Shown: positions 9,066-18,737 of the stretch, piece after piece
Layout: every line of letters starts with the position of its first letter
Position numbering within the stretch: the stretch's first letter is position 1
Assembly (NCBI RefSeq): GCF_014695715.1
Contig: NZ_JACJOT010000003.1
Span: 124,001 to 188,000 of the forward strand
Source of the DNA: Microcoleus sp. FACHB-68
GTDB taxonomy: Bacteria > Cyanobacteriota > Cyanobacteriia > Cyanobacteriales > Oscillatoriaceae
Reading direction: 5' to 3'
DNA length: 64,000 nucleotides
Program-made: the position numbers and the translations under genes
Notes under the pieces: generated by a model
What the model was told of the DNA's origin: nothing
The model's input: the letters and a program-made list of their open reading frames with translations, nothing else
Database searches by the model: none

Positions 9066-9579
9066 TTTTTTTGTAACTCCTTGTGACTTACTCACGCGTA
9101 GTATACGATACAAATGTCTAAAAATAAAGTTTTATTACGAAATCTCATTCGGTAATCACGCTTAAGTAAGAAATCTTAAAAGATTCTCAGGCTGCTTAAA
9201 CATTGATGCTCTGACAGGGTGCCGGCGCAAGAAAAGACTACTGGTGGCTCCTTTACAGTATCCTAAGCCTAGCAGTTGAGTTCGCAGTGAACATTTTTAG
9301 CACTGCTAAATATTGTATGAATTTAAATATTGTCTAAATTCAAGAATCGGGGTGTGTTGAATTCCCGGATAATTTGCTTAGAAATCTCTTTGATACCACA
9401 ACCTTCACGTTTAAAAAGTTAAATTTTTCTAGAGTTATTTAGAACAATCGTTAATAAATCAAACGTGTCCGTTCCATTTGAAGCCCAGCTGTAGGATTTT
9501 CAACGATAAAACCCACAAGTGATTGGGCTGGCACGTCAACGCAGAATAGGGATTTTAGGCTATTCAGTGAAGTTATCTC
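9066..9579. other. Intergenic between divergent crtR and histidine kinase
   Basis: 514 bp, AT-rich, no open frame with homology-like content. It must contain both promoters; no clear operator or RNA gene was seen. Confidence 0.5.
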
Positions 9580-11790
9580 ATGACAATTACTAACTCTTGG
9601 TTCAATCGGTTATCCTCCGTCTTTCCTTTCCCCAATCAAGCACAGGCAAGTCAAATTGGAGATCCGCAACAGCAAAGCGCTCTGTTACGCAAAATTATAG
9701 ACCGCATCCGCAACTCGCTGGAGTTGAAAGTGGTATTGCAAACCGCAGTGAATGAAGTGGGCAGTTTACTGCAAGTGGAACGCTGTAGTTTTCTTTGGTA
9801 TTACAACGATACACAGCGGGTGCAAGTGGTGTGCGAACGGCTTGGCAGCAATCAAAAACCGTCTCAATTAGGATACTATCCCCTAGAAAGCTTTGGGGCA
9901 GCGGCAACGGCGATTGCTGAGGGGGCTTTAATTATTAATTATGGGCCAGAAAGCAACCCGGCTGGTGTGAGTGCAGTGGCGCGATTAATGTCTTGGTTGC
10001 CGCTTCGCAAAACACCACCGGCAGCAAGCGGATCGCAGAATTCCCAGCCGCAAACGTCGTGTCAATTGCTGGGCGCTGTTGCTAATTTGTTGGTGCCGGT
10101 GAAAAGTCAATCCGGCTGGATCGGCTTTATTGCCTGTTTATGTGAACAACCCCGGCAGTGGAGTGCAGAGGAAATTGAGTTTCTTCAGTCAATGGCGCAA
10201 CAACTAGAAATTGCGATTCGCCAAGCTCAACTGTATGAGCAAACGCAAAAACAAGCCGCGCGTGAGCGGTTGGTTAACCAAATTACCACCCAAACCCGTC
10301 AGAGTTTAAATCTGGAAACGATTTTAACTGAGGCAATCGCCCAGCTAATGGAAGCGCTGAAGGCAGATCGCTGCTTGGTGCATTTAGTTGAGGATCTTGA
10401 AGACGGGAAGTTGAGTTACCCACTTTCGGAAGAGGATGTGGATGCAGCAGCGGAGGGAGTCGCCTTTAGACGCCGGCATCTGTTTGAAGTTTGCCGAGAT
10501 CCGTTTTCTCCCTCTGTGCATGAATTTGACACGCATGGGCCAATTAGTCAGTGGGTGATTGAACACCGGCAACTGGTAGCAATCTCGGATGTGGCGCAAG
10601 ATCCTCGCATCGGCAGTAATAATGCTGAGTATAAACGGGCGAAAATTCAATCTTCTCTCGTCGTGCCGGTGCAGGCAAACGGTCAACTGCACGCAATTTT
10701 GTATCTCAATCAATGTTCGCACACGCGCTATTGGTCTAAAAATGATCGGGACTTAGCGCAAGCAGTGGCGGATCAATTGGCGATTTCTATTCATCAAGCT
10801 TATCTCTACGCTCAAGCACACGCTGCGGCTGCCACAGCAACGGCTCAAGCCCAACAATTAGGGCAACTGCTTCATGATTTGCAGCAAAGTCAGGCGCAAT
10901 TAATTCAAACAGAAAAAATGTCAAGTCTCGGTCAGTTGGTGGCGGGAGTGGCGCACGAAATCAACAACCCCGTAAATTTTATCTACGGCAATCTTAACTA
11001 TGCGAACAATTACATCAAAGAGTTGTTACAACTGGTGATGCTTTACCAAAAGCATTATCCCCATCCAGTGTCTGAAATTGAGGAGATGACAGAAGAGATT
11101 GACCTTGATTTCTTGAATGAAGATTTACCAAAACTGCTGGCGTCGATGAAAATGGGGGCTGATCGAATTCGCCAGATTGTGTTGTCCCTGCGGAATTTTT
11201 CACGACTTGACCAAGCGGAAATGAAGCGGGTAGATTTGCATGAAGGGCTGGATAATACGCTGTTAATTTTGCAAAACCGGCTCAAGGCTCATGGGGCATA
11301 TCCGGGTGTTGAAGTGGTGAAGGAATACGGTCAGTTGCCGCAAGTCGAGTGTTATGCCGGCCAAATGAATCAGGTATTTATGAATATCCTCAGCAATGCC
11401 ATTGATGCGCTTGAAGAATCAGTGCTGAGTGGTTATTGGAAAACCGGCAAACTCACAGAATCAGCCAGTCCGACGATTTGGATTCACACAGAGATATCGC
11501 ACCCCAATTATGTGACGGTGCGGATTGCGGATAATGGGCCGGGGATGAGTGAAAGCGTAAGATCGCGATTGTTTGACCCGTTTTTCACGACAAAGCCGGT
11601 GGGCAAAGGTACGGGATTGGGTTTGTCTATTAGTTATCAAATTGTGGTGGATAAGCACGGCGGTGCGATTGTTTGCCTGTCAGAACCGGGACAGGGAACT
11701 GAGTTTAGAATTGATATCCCCGTCGGGCCGGCTTTGAAACAGTGTGAGGTGCCGGCAGAACTCAAATCTGTGGCAGGGGTTTCGGCTTGA
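9580..11790 (+). CDS. Hybrid-free sensor histidine kinase with two GAF domains
   Basis: 736 residues with no membrane segment, so a soluble sensor kinase. GAF domains lie at about 45-215 and 238-412; the second contains FDTHGPISQWVIEH and ends in the usual DLAQAVADQLAISI. Neither shows an obvious chromophore Cys-His pair, so a small-molecule or redox signal is as likely as light. A short coiled coil leads to the H-box GVAHEINNP with His459. The ATPase has the N-box NILSNAIDAL, G1 DNGPGM, the F-box FDPFFTTK and G2 GTGLGLSIS. No receiver domain or response-regulator gene adjoins it, so it is an orphan whose partner is elsewhere. Closest in layout to the many cyanobacterial multi-GAF kinases. 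Confidence 0.92.
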   Translation: MTITNSWFNRLSSVFPFPNQAQASQIGDPQQQSALLRKIIDRIRNSLELKVVLQTAVNEVGSLLQVERCSFLWYYNDTQRVQVVCERLGSNQKPSQLGYYPLESFGAAATAIAEGALIINYGPESNPAGVSAVARLMSWLPLRKTPPAASGSQNSQPQTSCQLLGAVANLLVPVKSQSGWIGFIACLCEQPRQWSAEEIEFLQSMAQQLEIAIRQAQLYEQTQKQAARERLVNQITTQTRQSLNLETILTEAIAQLMEALKADRCLVHLVEDLEDGKLSYPLSEEDVDAAAEGVAFRRRHLFEVCRDPFSPSVHEFDTHGPISQWVIEHRQLVAISDVAQDPRIGSNNAEYKRAKIQSSLVVPVQANGQLHAILYLNQCSHTRYWSKNDRDLAQAVADQLAISIHQAYLYAQAHAAAATATAQAQQLGQLLHDLQQSQAQLIQTEKMSSLGQLVAGVAHEINNPVNFIYGNLNYANNYIKELLQLVMLYQKHYPHPVSEIEEMTEEIDLDFLNEDLPKLLASMKMGADRIRQIVLSLRNFSRLDQAEMKRVDLHEGLDNTLLILQNRLKAHGAYPGVEVVKEYGQLPQVECYAGQMNQVFMNILSNAIDALEESVLSGYWKTGKLTESASPTIWIHTEISHPNYVTVRIADNGPGMSESVRSRLFDPFFTTKPVGKGTGLGLSISYQIVVDKHGGAIVCLSEPGQGTEFRIDIPVGPALKQCEVPAELKSVAGVSA

Positions 11791-12171
11791 GGAAGCAACT
11801 GTTGCCGGCACTGCTTGCCAAGCTTAAATTTACCTGAGATAAAAACTAGCATCAATCACTAGAGCAAAGATAATTTTCAGTCTGTTTTAGTGAATATTCA
11901 CCCGCTGTTTCCGGGAGAGTTTCCTGTTGGTAAAAGTTTGTAATGAGGGCTTGACAACCGAACGCAGCAGTGAGATCATCGATTCTACTCTTAAGGAACT
12001 TGCTTTCAAATTCAAGATTAAGACATCGAATCATCTTTTTTCTTGAATCAGATTTGAGTTCGCTAAAAAATTTTCCTAGCTAAGGAAAATCCTCGTTTAA
12101 AACTTCATCACTTAACTCAGTTGAAATTGCCCTCATCGACATTTTTTAGTTAATCAGGAAAAATATATTTA
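11791..12171. other. Intergenic with a small hairpin
   Basis: 381 bp without a supported gene. A short hairpin, ATTTTCCT/AGGAAAAT, lies at 12070-12090, about 80 bp before the next start codon. It may be a leader structure; the function is unknown. Confidence 0.4.
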
Positions 12172-13590
12172 ATGTTGGACAGCACCGGACTTTTTGACGA
12201 AAGCTTTTATCTAGAGAGCAACCTGGATGTGGCTGAGGCTGTGAAGAGTGGAGCCTTTAGCAGTGGATTTGCTCACTTTAAAGAGTATGGCCGGTTTGAA
12301 GGCCGCGATCCAAACGAACTGTTTAACACCGGCTTTTATTTAGAAAACAATCCAGATATTGCTGCCGCCGTTGAAGGTAATAAAATTACAGCCTTCGATC
12401 ATTTTATTAAATTTGGTCAATTTGAGGAACGCGATCCGAATTCTCTGTTTAACACCCGGATTTATCTAGAACGAAACCCAGATGTTGCCGCTGTTGTCGA
12501 AAAAGATAAACTCACCGGCATTGAACATTTTGTTAAATTTGGTATTAATGAAGGCCGCGATCCAGCTCAAGCGTTGCAAGTGTTAAACACGCTTCTGGTT
12601 GGCAATAGCCGAGGGAATAATGTGCAACGCGTTGATGCCAAAACCGGCGAAATTTTAGGGGAATTTATCCCAGCGAACAGTGGCGGTTTGTTGGCTCCAG
12701 ATACCTTGATTTACGGCCCGGATGGCAACGGTGATGGCATCCAAGACCTTTATATCAGTAGTGGAGATAAGCCGGCAACTTCTCAAGAACAAGGTGCTTC
12801 CGCTGTCTTGCGCTATGACGGGGTAACGGGAGAATTTATTGATGCGTTTGTCGGGGATAATCCTAACACACCAAATGTGGATGAAACCGGCGGATTGCAC
12901 CGGCCTTATGGTTTTGCTTTTGGCGAGGATGGGAATCTTTATGTCAGCAGTTTCTTGACTGATAGCATCCTGCGCTACAACAGCACAACCGGCCAGTTTA
13001 TTGATGTTTTTGCAACTGGAAACGCGCAAGCCGGTGGGCTGAATGGGCCAAATGGTCTGCTTTTTGCCCCGGATGGGAATCTTTACGTGACGACTCAAGG
13101 AAGTGTTGCACGGGACGGTGAACCTGATTTTAGCGCCGGCTTGCCGAGTCAGGTGTTGCGCTTCAACCCGCAAACCAGGCAGTCGGAAGTGTTTGCGTCG
13201 CCGGCAACTCCACCGGATGGCGCGGGGTTTGTGAGCCTTTTAGGAATGGCAATTGGGCCTAAAGATGGCGATCTTTATGTCAGTGATTTTGCCAATGATA
13301 TTCGGCGTTATGACTTAGAAACGCGGGAATTGGTTAAGGTTTTGCCGACTAATTACACGGGTACTTCACCCAGTCAGAATTTCACCGGCAGTTTAGCATT
13401 TTCTCCGAATGGTAATCTTTTTACGGTTGGTTTTGATTATAGTGAGGGGGCAAATAATCGGGGTGCAATTTTGCGCTATGAGGGAACGAATGGTAATTCT
13501 TTGCCTTCATCGGGTAATCAAGGAGCGATTTTTGTTGCGCCTAATGATGATTTAGTTCGCCCGATTGGGATGACTTTTTTTGTAGGCTAA
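12172..13590 (+). CDS. Repeat-plus-beta-propeller (NHL/SMP-30-like) protein
   Basis: 472 residues in two parts. Residues 7-135 are three copies of a ~42-residue helical repeat of the form FDExFYLExNPDVAAAV...HFxKFGxxEGRDPN, often found in cyanobacterial calcium-binding or exported proteins. The rest (~140-472) is a beta-propeller of NHL/gluconolactonase type with recurring FAPDGNLYV, FGEDGNLYVSS and FSPNGNLFTV blades. No signal peptide is visible; similar repeat proteins may leave by type I secretion, but no RTX nonapeptides are present. AGGAA (12156-12160) lies eleven bases before the ATG. Enzymatic function cannot be assigned; a surface or periplasmic binding role is an inference. Confidence 0.75.
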   Translation: MLDSTGLFDESFYLESNLDVAEAVKSGAFSSGFAHFKEYGRFEGRDPNELFNTGFYLENNPDIAAAVEGNKITAFDHFIKFGQFEERDPNSLFNTRIYLERNPDVAAVVEKDKLTGIEHFVKFGINEGRDPAQALQVLNTLLVGNSRGNNVQRVDAKTGEILGEFIPANSGGLLAPDTLIYGPDGNGDGIQDLYISSGDKPATSQEQGASAVLRYDGVTGEFIDAFVGDNPNTPNVDETGGLHRPYGFAFGEDGNLYVSSFLTDSILRYNSTTGQFIDVFATGNAQAGGLNGPNGLLFAPDGNLYVTTQGSVARDGEPDFSAGLPSQVLRFNPQTRQSEVFASPATPPDGAGFVSLLGMAIGPKDGDLYVSDFANDIRRYDLETRELVKVLPTNYTGTSPSQNFTGSLAFSPNGNLFTVGFDYSEGANNRGAILRYEGTNGNSLPSSGNQGAIFVAPNDDLVRPIGMTFFVG

Positions 13591-13591
13591 A

Positions 13592-13812
13592 AGATTTTTT
13601 TAACCACAGATGATAGCGCAGCGTGCCGTTAGGCATACAGAGATGTGTTGTCTGTTGTTGTCAGAGATATGGGGGGATTTTTTTTAACCGCAGATGCACG
13701 CAGATAAACGCAGATGGGTTATCTGTTGGTGGCAGAGATATGGGGGGATTTTTTTTAACCGCAGATGCACGCAGATAAACGCAGATGGGTTATCTGTTGG
13801 TGGCAGAGATAG
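13592..13812. repeat. 71-bp tandem repeat with AACCGCAGATGCACGCAGAT core
   Basis: Two near-identical units, 13671-13741 and 13742-~13812, each start GGGGGGATTTTTTTTAACCG and carry the CGCAGAT-rich core plus GTTATCTGTTGGTGGCAGAG. A diverged third unit precedes them (13592-13670). The same core recurs at 61085-61165. This is a dispersed intergenic repeat family; no gene is present. Confidence 0.85.
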
Positions 13813-13936
13813 ATTATTGATGGGAAGTTTTTGTCTGGGGTTGAGTTAATAGTCTATTTGCCAAGGTTGAATACCAGGATCTGATGGCAAGTTTTTCTAT
13901 CTCCCTCTCTCCCATGCCCCATCCCCCATGCCCCTA

Positions 13937-14542
13937 CTATGCTGGAACTGCCATCCCGCGTTGAACTGCGGGGCGTTGTTGGACGGTTTCTACCCAGCGT
14001 TTGAGGTTGGGGTGTGCGTCGAGGGTGAGTCCTTGGAATTCATAAATGGCAACCCAAGGGTATATGGCGATATCGGCAATTGAGTAGTCGCCGCAGATGT
14101 ATTCGTGGTTTTCTAGTTGTTTGTCGAGGACGCTATAAAGTCGCAGGGTTTCTTTTTCGTAGCGTTCGATGGCGTAGGGAATTTTTTCGGGTGCATAGCG
14201 TTTGAAGTGGTTTAGTTGACCAAACATTGGCCCAACGCTAGCCATTTGGAACATCAACCATTCGATGACTTGAAAGCGATTTTTGGTATCTGTGGGGAGG
14301 AATTTGCCGGTTTTTTCGGCGAGATAAATGAGAATTGCGCCGGATTCAAATACGGTGATACCGGCATCTGTGTCAACAATCGCCGGAATTTTACTATTGG
14401 GGTTGATGGCGATGAATTCTGGGGTGAATTGATCGTTTTTGGTAATGTCAATTTTATGGGTGTTGTAGGGAAGGCCGGTTTCTTCCAGCATGATTGACGC
14501 TTTGCGTCCGTTGGGTGTGGTGAAGGTGTAGAGTTCTATCAT
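13937..14542 (-). CDS. Glutathione S-transferase family protein
   Basis: 201-residue GST with the standard two-domain fold. The N-terminal thioredoxin-like half begins [21 protein letters not shown], with the P53-S/E-type glutathione-binding block [11 protein letters not shown] and [13 protein letters not shown]. The C-terminal helical half has the N-capping box and hydrophobic staple [11 protein letters not shown]. This arrangement resembles bacterial Nu/YghU-like GSTs, in which a Thr/Asn near the N-terminus replaces the catalytic Tyr/Ser; here TTPNGRK fits that pattern. Likely a glutathione-dependent detoxification or disulfide-bond reductase. AGGAA precedes the ATG. It is followed on the same strand, upstream, by two peroxiredoxin-type genes, forming a redox-stress neighbourhood. 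Confidence 0.9.
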   Translation of the reverse strand: MIELYTFTTPNGRKASIMLEETGLPYNTHKIDITKNDQFTPEFIAINPNSKIPAIVDTDAGITVFESGAILIYLAEKTGKFLPTDTKNRFQVIEWLMFQMASVGPMFGQLNHFKRYAPEKIPYAIERYEKETLRLYSVLDKQLENHEYICGDYSIADIAIYPWVAIYEFQGLTLDAHPNLKRWVETVQQRPAVQRGMAVPA

Positions 14543-14597
14543 TCGTTATTCCTTCGTTTTGAGGCGAGTTAATCAGGGATTTTTAGCCGGGAAACAT

Positions 14598-15140
14598 CTA
14601 CAAATTCTTGAGTGCTTCTAGCAGTTTTTCGACACCGGCATTGGGATCTAGGAAGGAGAACAAGTGCTTGTAACGGAGTTTTCCTTGTTTGTCGAGGACA
14701 AATTGTGCCGGCAGGGGAGCACCGAGGGCTTGACCTGTTCCATAGGCGCGAAACACGCCGCATTTAGGATCGCTTAGCAACGGCATTTTGATATGCAAAT
14801 CTTCGATGACAATTTTACTTTGTCGCTCGTCGGTACTGCTAATCATTAAAACTTCTGCGCCGGCTTCGGTAAATTGTTCGTAAGCCTGATTCATGGCTTT
14901 AATATGGGGAAAGCACAGCGGACAATACTGCTTTTCTGTGAAGATACGCGTGAAAGCGAGTATGACGGGTTGCTTTCCTCGATATTCTGATAATTTAAGC
15001 CGGCGGTTGCCTTTGATGTCAGGCAGTTCAAAGTCTGGCGGGCAGACTTCCATGTATAGTTTATTGGCTGCCGGCTTCGGCAAAAAGTTGTTGAAGAAGC
15101 GCTGATTGATTAAGCCGCTAAAGTCAGTAGAAGTCAGCAT
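14598..15140 (-). CDS. Peroxiredoxin-like (AhpC/TSA) protein
   Basis: 180-residue thioredoxin-fold protein of the AhpC/TSA superfamily. After a ~30-residue N-terminal extension comes CPPDFELPDIKGNRRLKLSEYRGKQPVILAF, then TEKQYCPLCFPHI, a CxxC in the position of the peroxidatic cysteine, and later DERQS, PLLSDP and GAPLPAQFVLDKQGKLRYKH. The CPLC pair suggests an atypical peroxiredoxin or thiol-disulfide reductase acting on peroxides. It lies 55 bp upstream of the GST gene on the same strand, so the two may be co-transcribed. AGGAGA about nine bases before the ATG supports the start. Exact subfamily and substrate are not determinable here. Confidence 0.85.
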   Translation of the reverse strand: MLTSTDFSGLINQRFFNNFLPKPAANKLYMEVCPPDFELPDIKGNRRLKLSEYRGKQPVILAFTRIFTEKQYCPLCFPHIKAMNQAYEQFTEAGAEVLMISSTDERQSKIVIEDLHIKMPLLSDPKCGVFRAYGTGQALGAPLPAQFVLDKQGKLRYKHLFSFLDPNAGVEKLLEALKNL

Positions 15141-15179
15141 AAAGTCGATATCTCCTGCTAAAGTTTGGCAATGAATAAT

Positions 15180-15219
15180 CGATAATGAGTCATACTTATT
15201 AACCCTTTGCTCATTATCG
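15180..15219. repeat. Inverted repeat between peroxiredoxin genes
   Basis: A perfect 10-bp inverted repeat, CGATAATGAG (15180-15189) and CTCATTATCG (15210-15219). It lies downstream of the 2-Cys peroxiredoxin and upstream of the next minus-strand gene. There is no strong T-run, so it may be a weak terminator, mRNA-stabilising hairpin or operator. Confidence 0.5.
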
Positions 15220-15377
15220 GCAATCGATCTTGGGCTATTTTATTTCTGACAAATTCGGTATTCCAGCAGGGGCGTTTATATCGCAAATATTCAAAATATC
15301 AGCAATAATCTAACTGCATAAAACTGCCCCTGCTACCCGCTACTTGATAGCCTTGATTTCCAGCTAATTGCTGAAAA

Positions 15378-15983
15378 TTAGACAGCTGAAAAGTAGACTT
15401 TGGATTTGACCGGATCGGGAGTCATCGTCTGATCACCAGGCTGCCAGCCGGCGGGACAGACTTCATCGGGGTGAGACTGGACGTGCTGGATCGCTTGCAG
15501 TGTCCGTAGGGTTTCATCCACATTGCGACCGAAGGCGAGGTTGTTAATGGTTGCGTGCTGGATAACACCTTCTTTGTCAATAATAAAGAGACCTCGCAGG
15601 GCAATTCCAGCTTCTGGATCAAGCACGTTGTAAGCGGTGCTAATTTCTTTCTTAATATCAGAGACAAGTGGATAGTTTAGATCGCCGACGCCGCCAGATT
15701 TGCGGTCGCTTTGAATCCATGCCAAGTGAGAAAATTCACTGTCAACTGAAACGCCAAGAATTTCGGTGTTGATTTTAGAGAAATCTCCGTGACGATCACT
15801 AAAGGCTGTGATCTCTGTGGGACACACAAAGGTGAAGTCAAGGGGGTAGAAGAACAGGACTACATACTTGCCACGATAATCAGACAATTTAATCGTCTTG
15901 AATTCTTGATCGACCACAGCTGTTGCGGTGAAGTCTGGGGCAGTTTGGCCAACCCGGAGACATCCTTCTGCGTGATGAGTCAT
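15378..15983 (-). CDS. 2-Cys peroxiredoxin
   Basis: Typical 2-Cys peroxiredoxin of 201 residues that reduces hydrogen peroxide and alkyl hydroperoxides with electrons from thioredoxin. The peroxidatic cysteine is in [14 protein letters not shown] and the resolving cysteine is in [11 protein letters not shown] near the C-terminus. The C-terminal YF-containing tail (SKVYFSAV) resembles the helix that makes eukaryote-type enzymes prone to over-oxidation; a GG-x-G loop ([11 protein letters not shown]) is also present, so the enzyme may be the sensitive, signalling-type form. AAGGAG sits eight bases before the ATG. It is the first of three co-oriented redox genes, but 237 bp with a hairpin separate it from the next. 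Confidence 0.96.
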   Translation of the reverse strand: MTHHAEGCLRVGQTAPDFTATAVVDQEFKTIKLSDYRGKYVVLFFYPLDFTFVCPTEITAFSDRHGDFSKINTEILGVSVDSEFSHLAWIQSDRKSGGVGDLNYPLVSDIKKEISTAYNVLDPEAGIALRGLFIIDKEGVIQHATINNLAFGRNVDETLRTLQAIQHVQSHPDEVCPAGWQPGDQTMTPDPVKSKVYFSAV

Positions 15984-16352
15984 GAACCGTTATCTCCTTG
16001 AATGTATACACTCTACTTGTGCGGGAGTTTAGGCAAGGTAGAGACGCCTTTGGCGCGTCTTTACAGCCACACGCGCACCGACTGCTTATTTACGAACTGT
16101 AACAAATATATCATACTCATAACGATTTTGAGTAGACAGGCGGTTGGGCGGCTAGCCGGCACTTCTGAGGAAGGAAGACGATTTCGCACTACTCTTAGCT
16201 TAAGCCAGCCGGTGCAGATGTGGCTCCAGCCGGCTCAATTCGTCCAGGCTGAGGCGATGGTTTAGGAGAGCGGTACAGTAAAGTGGTAAATCTGTGATAC
16301 TTTTTTAAGAACTCAGGCAGCTTGAAACCCTGAATGATTACTCAGAAAATTT
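15984..16352. other. Intergenic with GTAGAGACGC hairpin repeat
   Basis: 369 bp between divergent genes. At 16038-16064 is a hairpin, GTAGAGACGC / GCGTCTTTAC, of the AGAGACGC family scattered through many cyanobacterial genomes. An open frame at 16002-16265 spans it and appears non-coding. Confidence 0.6.
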
Positions 16353-18737
16353 ATGAAGCCCATCAAAAATCTATTTAAGTTAGTTTCAAAGACACTGCCG
16401 GCTAAAAAAGTAGCGGAGGGCGTTGAAAACAATCAAAATTTAGACTTAAGCGACCCTAATTTATCTTCTTTCCCGTTTAACTACTACTTGGATTCCCCAA
16501 AAGTTAATGAAGAAATTGCGTCTAATTTAATTGCGATTCGCGGCTGGATTACGTCTGAGTATCCGATAGAACATCCTGTGCTTCAAAATGCTGCCGGCAC
16601 TTACACGCAGCCCTTAGCAATTGTCAGTCGTCCAGATGTAGAAGCCGATTATGCCGGCCAATATGTGGTAGGGTTTCAATCTTACTTTTCTATTTTTAAT
16701 TTATTATTAGGAGATTCATGGAATATTGAATTTCTCATTAATTCTAAAATTCATAAATTCTCCGTTAATTTTACAGTTTCAAAAATTTTATTAGAGGAGT
16801 TAAAAAATCCAACTCGTTTCACGCAGCCCTTTACCTATTGTATAGATTCCCCAACCTTTAACGAAGAAGTCAATTCACGAGTGATTGGATTTCGGGGGTG
16901 GATTAAGTCTGAACATCTCATAGAAAATCCTACTTTGCAAAATCAGGCCGGCACCTGTATTCAACCGTTACAAATAACCAAGCGTCCGGATGTTGCGGCT
17001 GAGTCTCCCCATCATTATGTGCTGGGATTTAAACATTATTTATCAGCAATTGAACTTTTACCCGATGAGTCTGATTCTTGGTATATCCATTTTTCAATTA
17101 GAGGAAAAAAATATAATTTTCTCGTGCCTTTTTCAATTTCCAGACAAGTTCTTGAAGAATTAAAAAATAACAATTTATCCGAAGCACCCTTTACTTGCAA
17201 GATTGAATCTCCAAATCAAGACGAAAAAATCAATTCGGGTGGAGTGTTCTTGCGGGGGTGGATGACTGCAGATTTTCCCATCAAAGAGTTAACACTTTGC
17301 AATACCGGCACCTGGGTTGAACCGTTGGAAATTCTCAACCGGCAAGATGTGGAAGCGGATTATCCCCATTCTTATGTTGTGGGATTCCAACATTATCTTT
17401 CAACTCGCAACCTTTTGTCAGATGAATCTTGGTTTTTACGATTTTTAATTAATGGGGAAAAACACACATTTCCTTTAACATTTTCAATTTCAAATACAGT
17501 TTTGGCAGATTTAAATATCCAAAACCAAGAAATTAAACCGTTTACCTACTGGCTGGATTCACCTGCTTTAAATGAAGAAGTGACAGCCACCTTTCTTATA
17601 ATTCGTGGGTGGGTAACAGCAACACATCCCATCGAACAGCCTACCCTGCAAAATGCCGACGGCACATTTATTCAACCGCTAGCCATTGAAACGCGTCCAG
17701 ATTTAAAAGCACACTCTCCTTATAATTATATGCTGGGGTTCCAGCATTTCCTGTCAATTGCGGATTTTTCTCCAGGCGATGTTTGGTCGATCCACTTTTT
17801 CGTTGAGAATCAAGCGTGCAGTTTTGCCTTACCGTTTAAAATTTCCCCTCAAGCCTATGAAAATTTTTGGAAAGTTAAACATCAGAAACTTCAAACTCTT
17901 CGGAACATTCTGCGCTGTCCGATTTGTGAGAGTGAAAAATTAGAAGATTTAGAAAGTGCTTTGCGTTGCTGTGATTGCGGTGAGGAGTTTAGCAAAAATA
18001 GAACGAGTTATAATTTTCTCACAAAAGAATTAATCGAATACGGAAAAGTTAAGCCAACAACAAATATTTCTAGCAGTGGGTATGACGAACTGTGCCGGCA
18101 GCTTATCCGAGAATTTCCAGAGGGATTAATTTTAGATAACGGCTGCGGATTGAGAAAATATTCCCCCCATGCAAATGTGATTAATTTTGAAATTGTTGAG
18201 TATGCAACAACCGATGTGGTGGGAATAGGGGAAAAACTGCCATTTCAATCTAATGTTTTTGATGCCGTGTTTTCCTTTGCGGTTTTAGAACACGTCAAAA
18301 ATCCATTTGAATGCGCTCAAGAGATTATTCGAGTGTTAAAGCCTGGGGGAACCCTTTACATTCAAGTTCCCTTTCTGCAACCTTTTCACGGCTATCCGGA
18401 TCATTATTACAATATGACCAGTAGCGGTCTAAAGAATCTTTTTGCAGAAGATTTAAACATTATAGAATGTGGGGTTCAAGACGCGGGTGCGCCGATTTGG
18501 TGTCTGAGTTGGTTTCTCAACTCTTACATTCGGGGACTGCCGGCATCCATCGCCCAAAAGTTTAAAAATATGAAAGTGTCGGAACTAATTGAACACCCGA
18601 CTCTCTATCTGGCTAAAGATTTTGTCGTCCAGCTTAGTCCAGCCGCGCAGGAAGAGTTAGCGAGTGTGAATTATTTAGTTGGAAAAAAAATAGCCCCTGT
18701 CAATACCGTTGAAGAGGATACGGGATTAGGAAATTAG
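16353..18737 (+). CDS. Four-repeat protein fused to zinc ribbon and SAM methyltransferase
   Basis: 794 residues. Four tandem repeats of ~118 residues start near 40, 158, 278 and 396. Each opens PFxYxxDSP and contains a RGW motif, a LQN.GT...QPL block and a VVGFQHYLS-like strand, which suggests a beta-rich ligand- or glycan-binding module. A zinc ribbon follows (C522, C525, C539, C542), as seen before class I methyltransferases of the cell-surface sugar type. The methyltransferase spans ~570-760 with motif I LILDNGCG (592-599), VFDAVFSFAVLEHV and RVLKPGGTLYIQVPF. The repeat module is most like domains attached to cyanobacterial glycosyltransferases and methyltransferases, so a polysaccharide-modifying role is plausible but inferred. 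No signal peptide. Confidence 0.8.
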   Translation: MKPIKNLFKLVSKTLPAKKVAEGVENNQNLDLSDPNLSSFPFNYYLDSPKVNEEIASNLIAIRGWITSEYPIEHPVLQNAAGTYTQPLAIVSRPDVEADYAGQYVVGFQSYFSIFNLLLGDSWNIEFLINSKIHKFSVNFTVSKILLEELKNPTRFTQPFTYCIDSPTFNEEVNSRVIGFRGWIKSEHLIENPTLQNQAGTCIQPLQITKRPDVAAESPHHYVLGFKHYLSAIELLPDESDSWYIHFSIRGKKYNFLVPFSISRQVLEELKNNNLSEAPFTCKIESPNQDEKINSGGVFLRGWMTADFPIKELTLCNTGTWVEPLEILNRQDVEADYPHSYVVGFQHYLSTRNLLSDESWFLRFLINGEKHTFPLTFSISNTVLADLNIQNQEIKPFTYWLDSPALNEEVTATFLIIRGWVTATHPIEQPTLQNADGTFIQPLAIETRPDLKAHSPYNYMLGFQHFLSIADFSPGDVWSIHFFVENQACSFALPFKISPQAYENFWKVKHQKLQTLRNILRCPICESEKLEDLESALRCCDCGEEFSKNRTSYNFLTKELIEYGKVKPTTNISSSGYDELCRQLIREFPEGLILDNGCGLRKYSPHANVINFEIVEYATTDVVGIGEKLPFQSNVFDAVFSFAVLEHVKNPFECAQEIIRVLKPGGTLYIQVPFLQPFHGYPDHYYNMTSSGLKNLFAEDLNIIECGVQDAGAPIWCLSWFLNSYIRGLPASIAQKFKNMKVSELIEHPTLYLAKDFVVQLSPAAQEELASVNYLVGKKIAPVNTVEEDTGLGN

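Noticed and set aside
13592-13812. Possible CRISPR-like array
   Set aside because: Units are contiguous 71-bp copies without unique spacers, so this is a tandem repeat.
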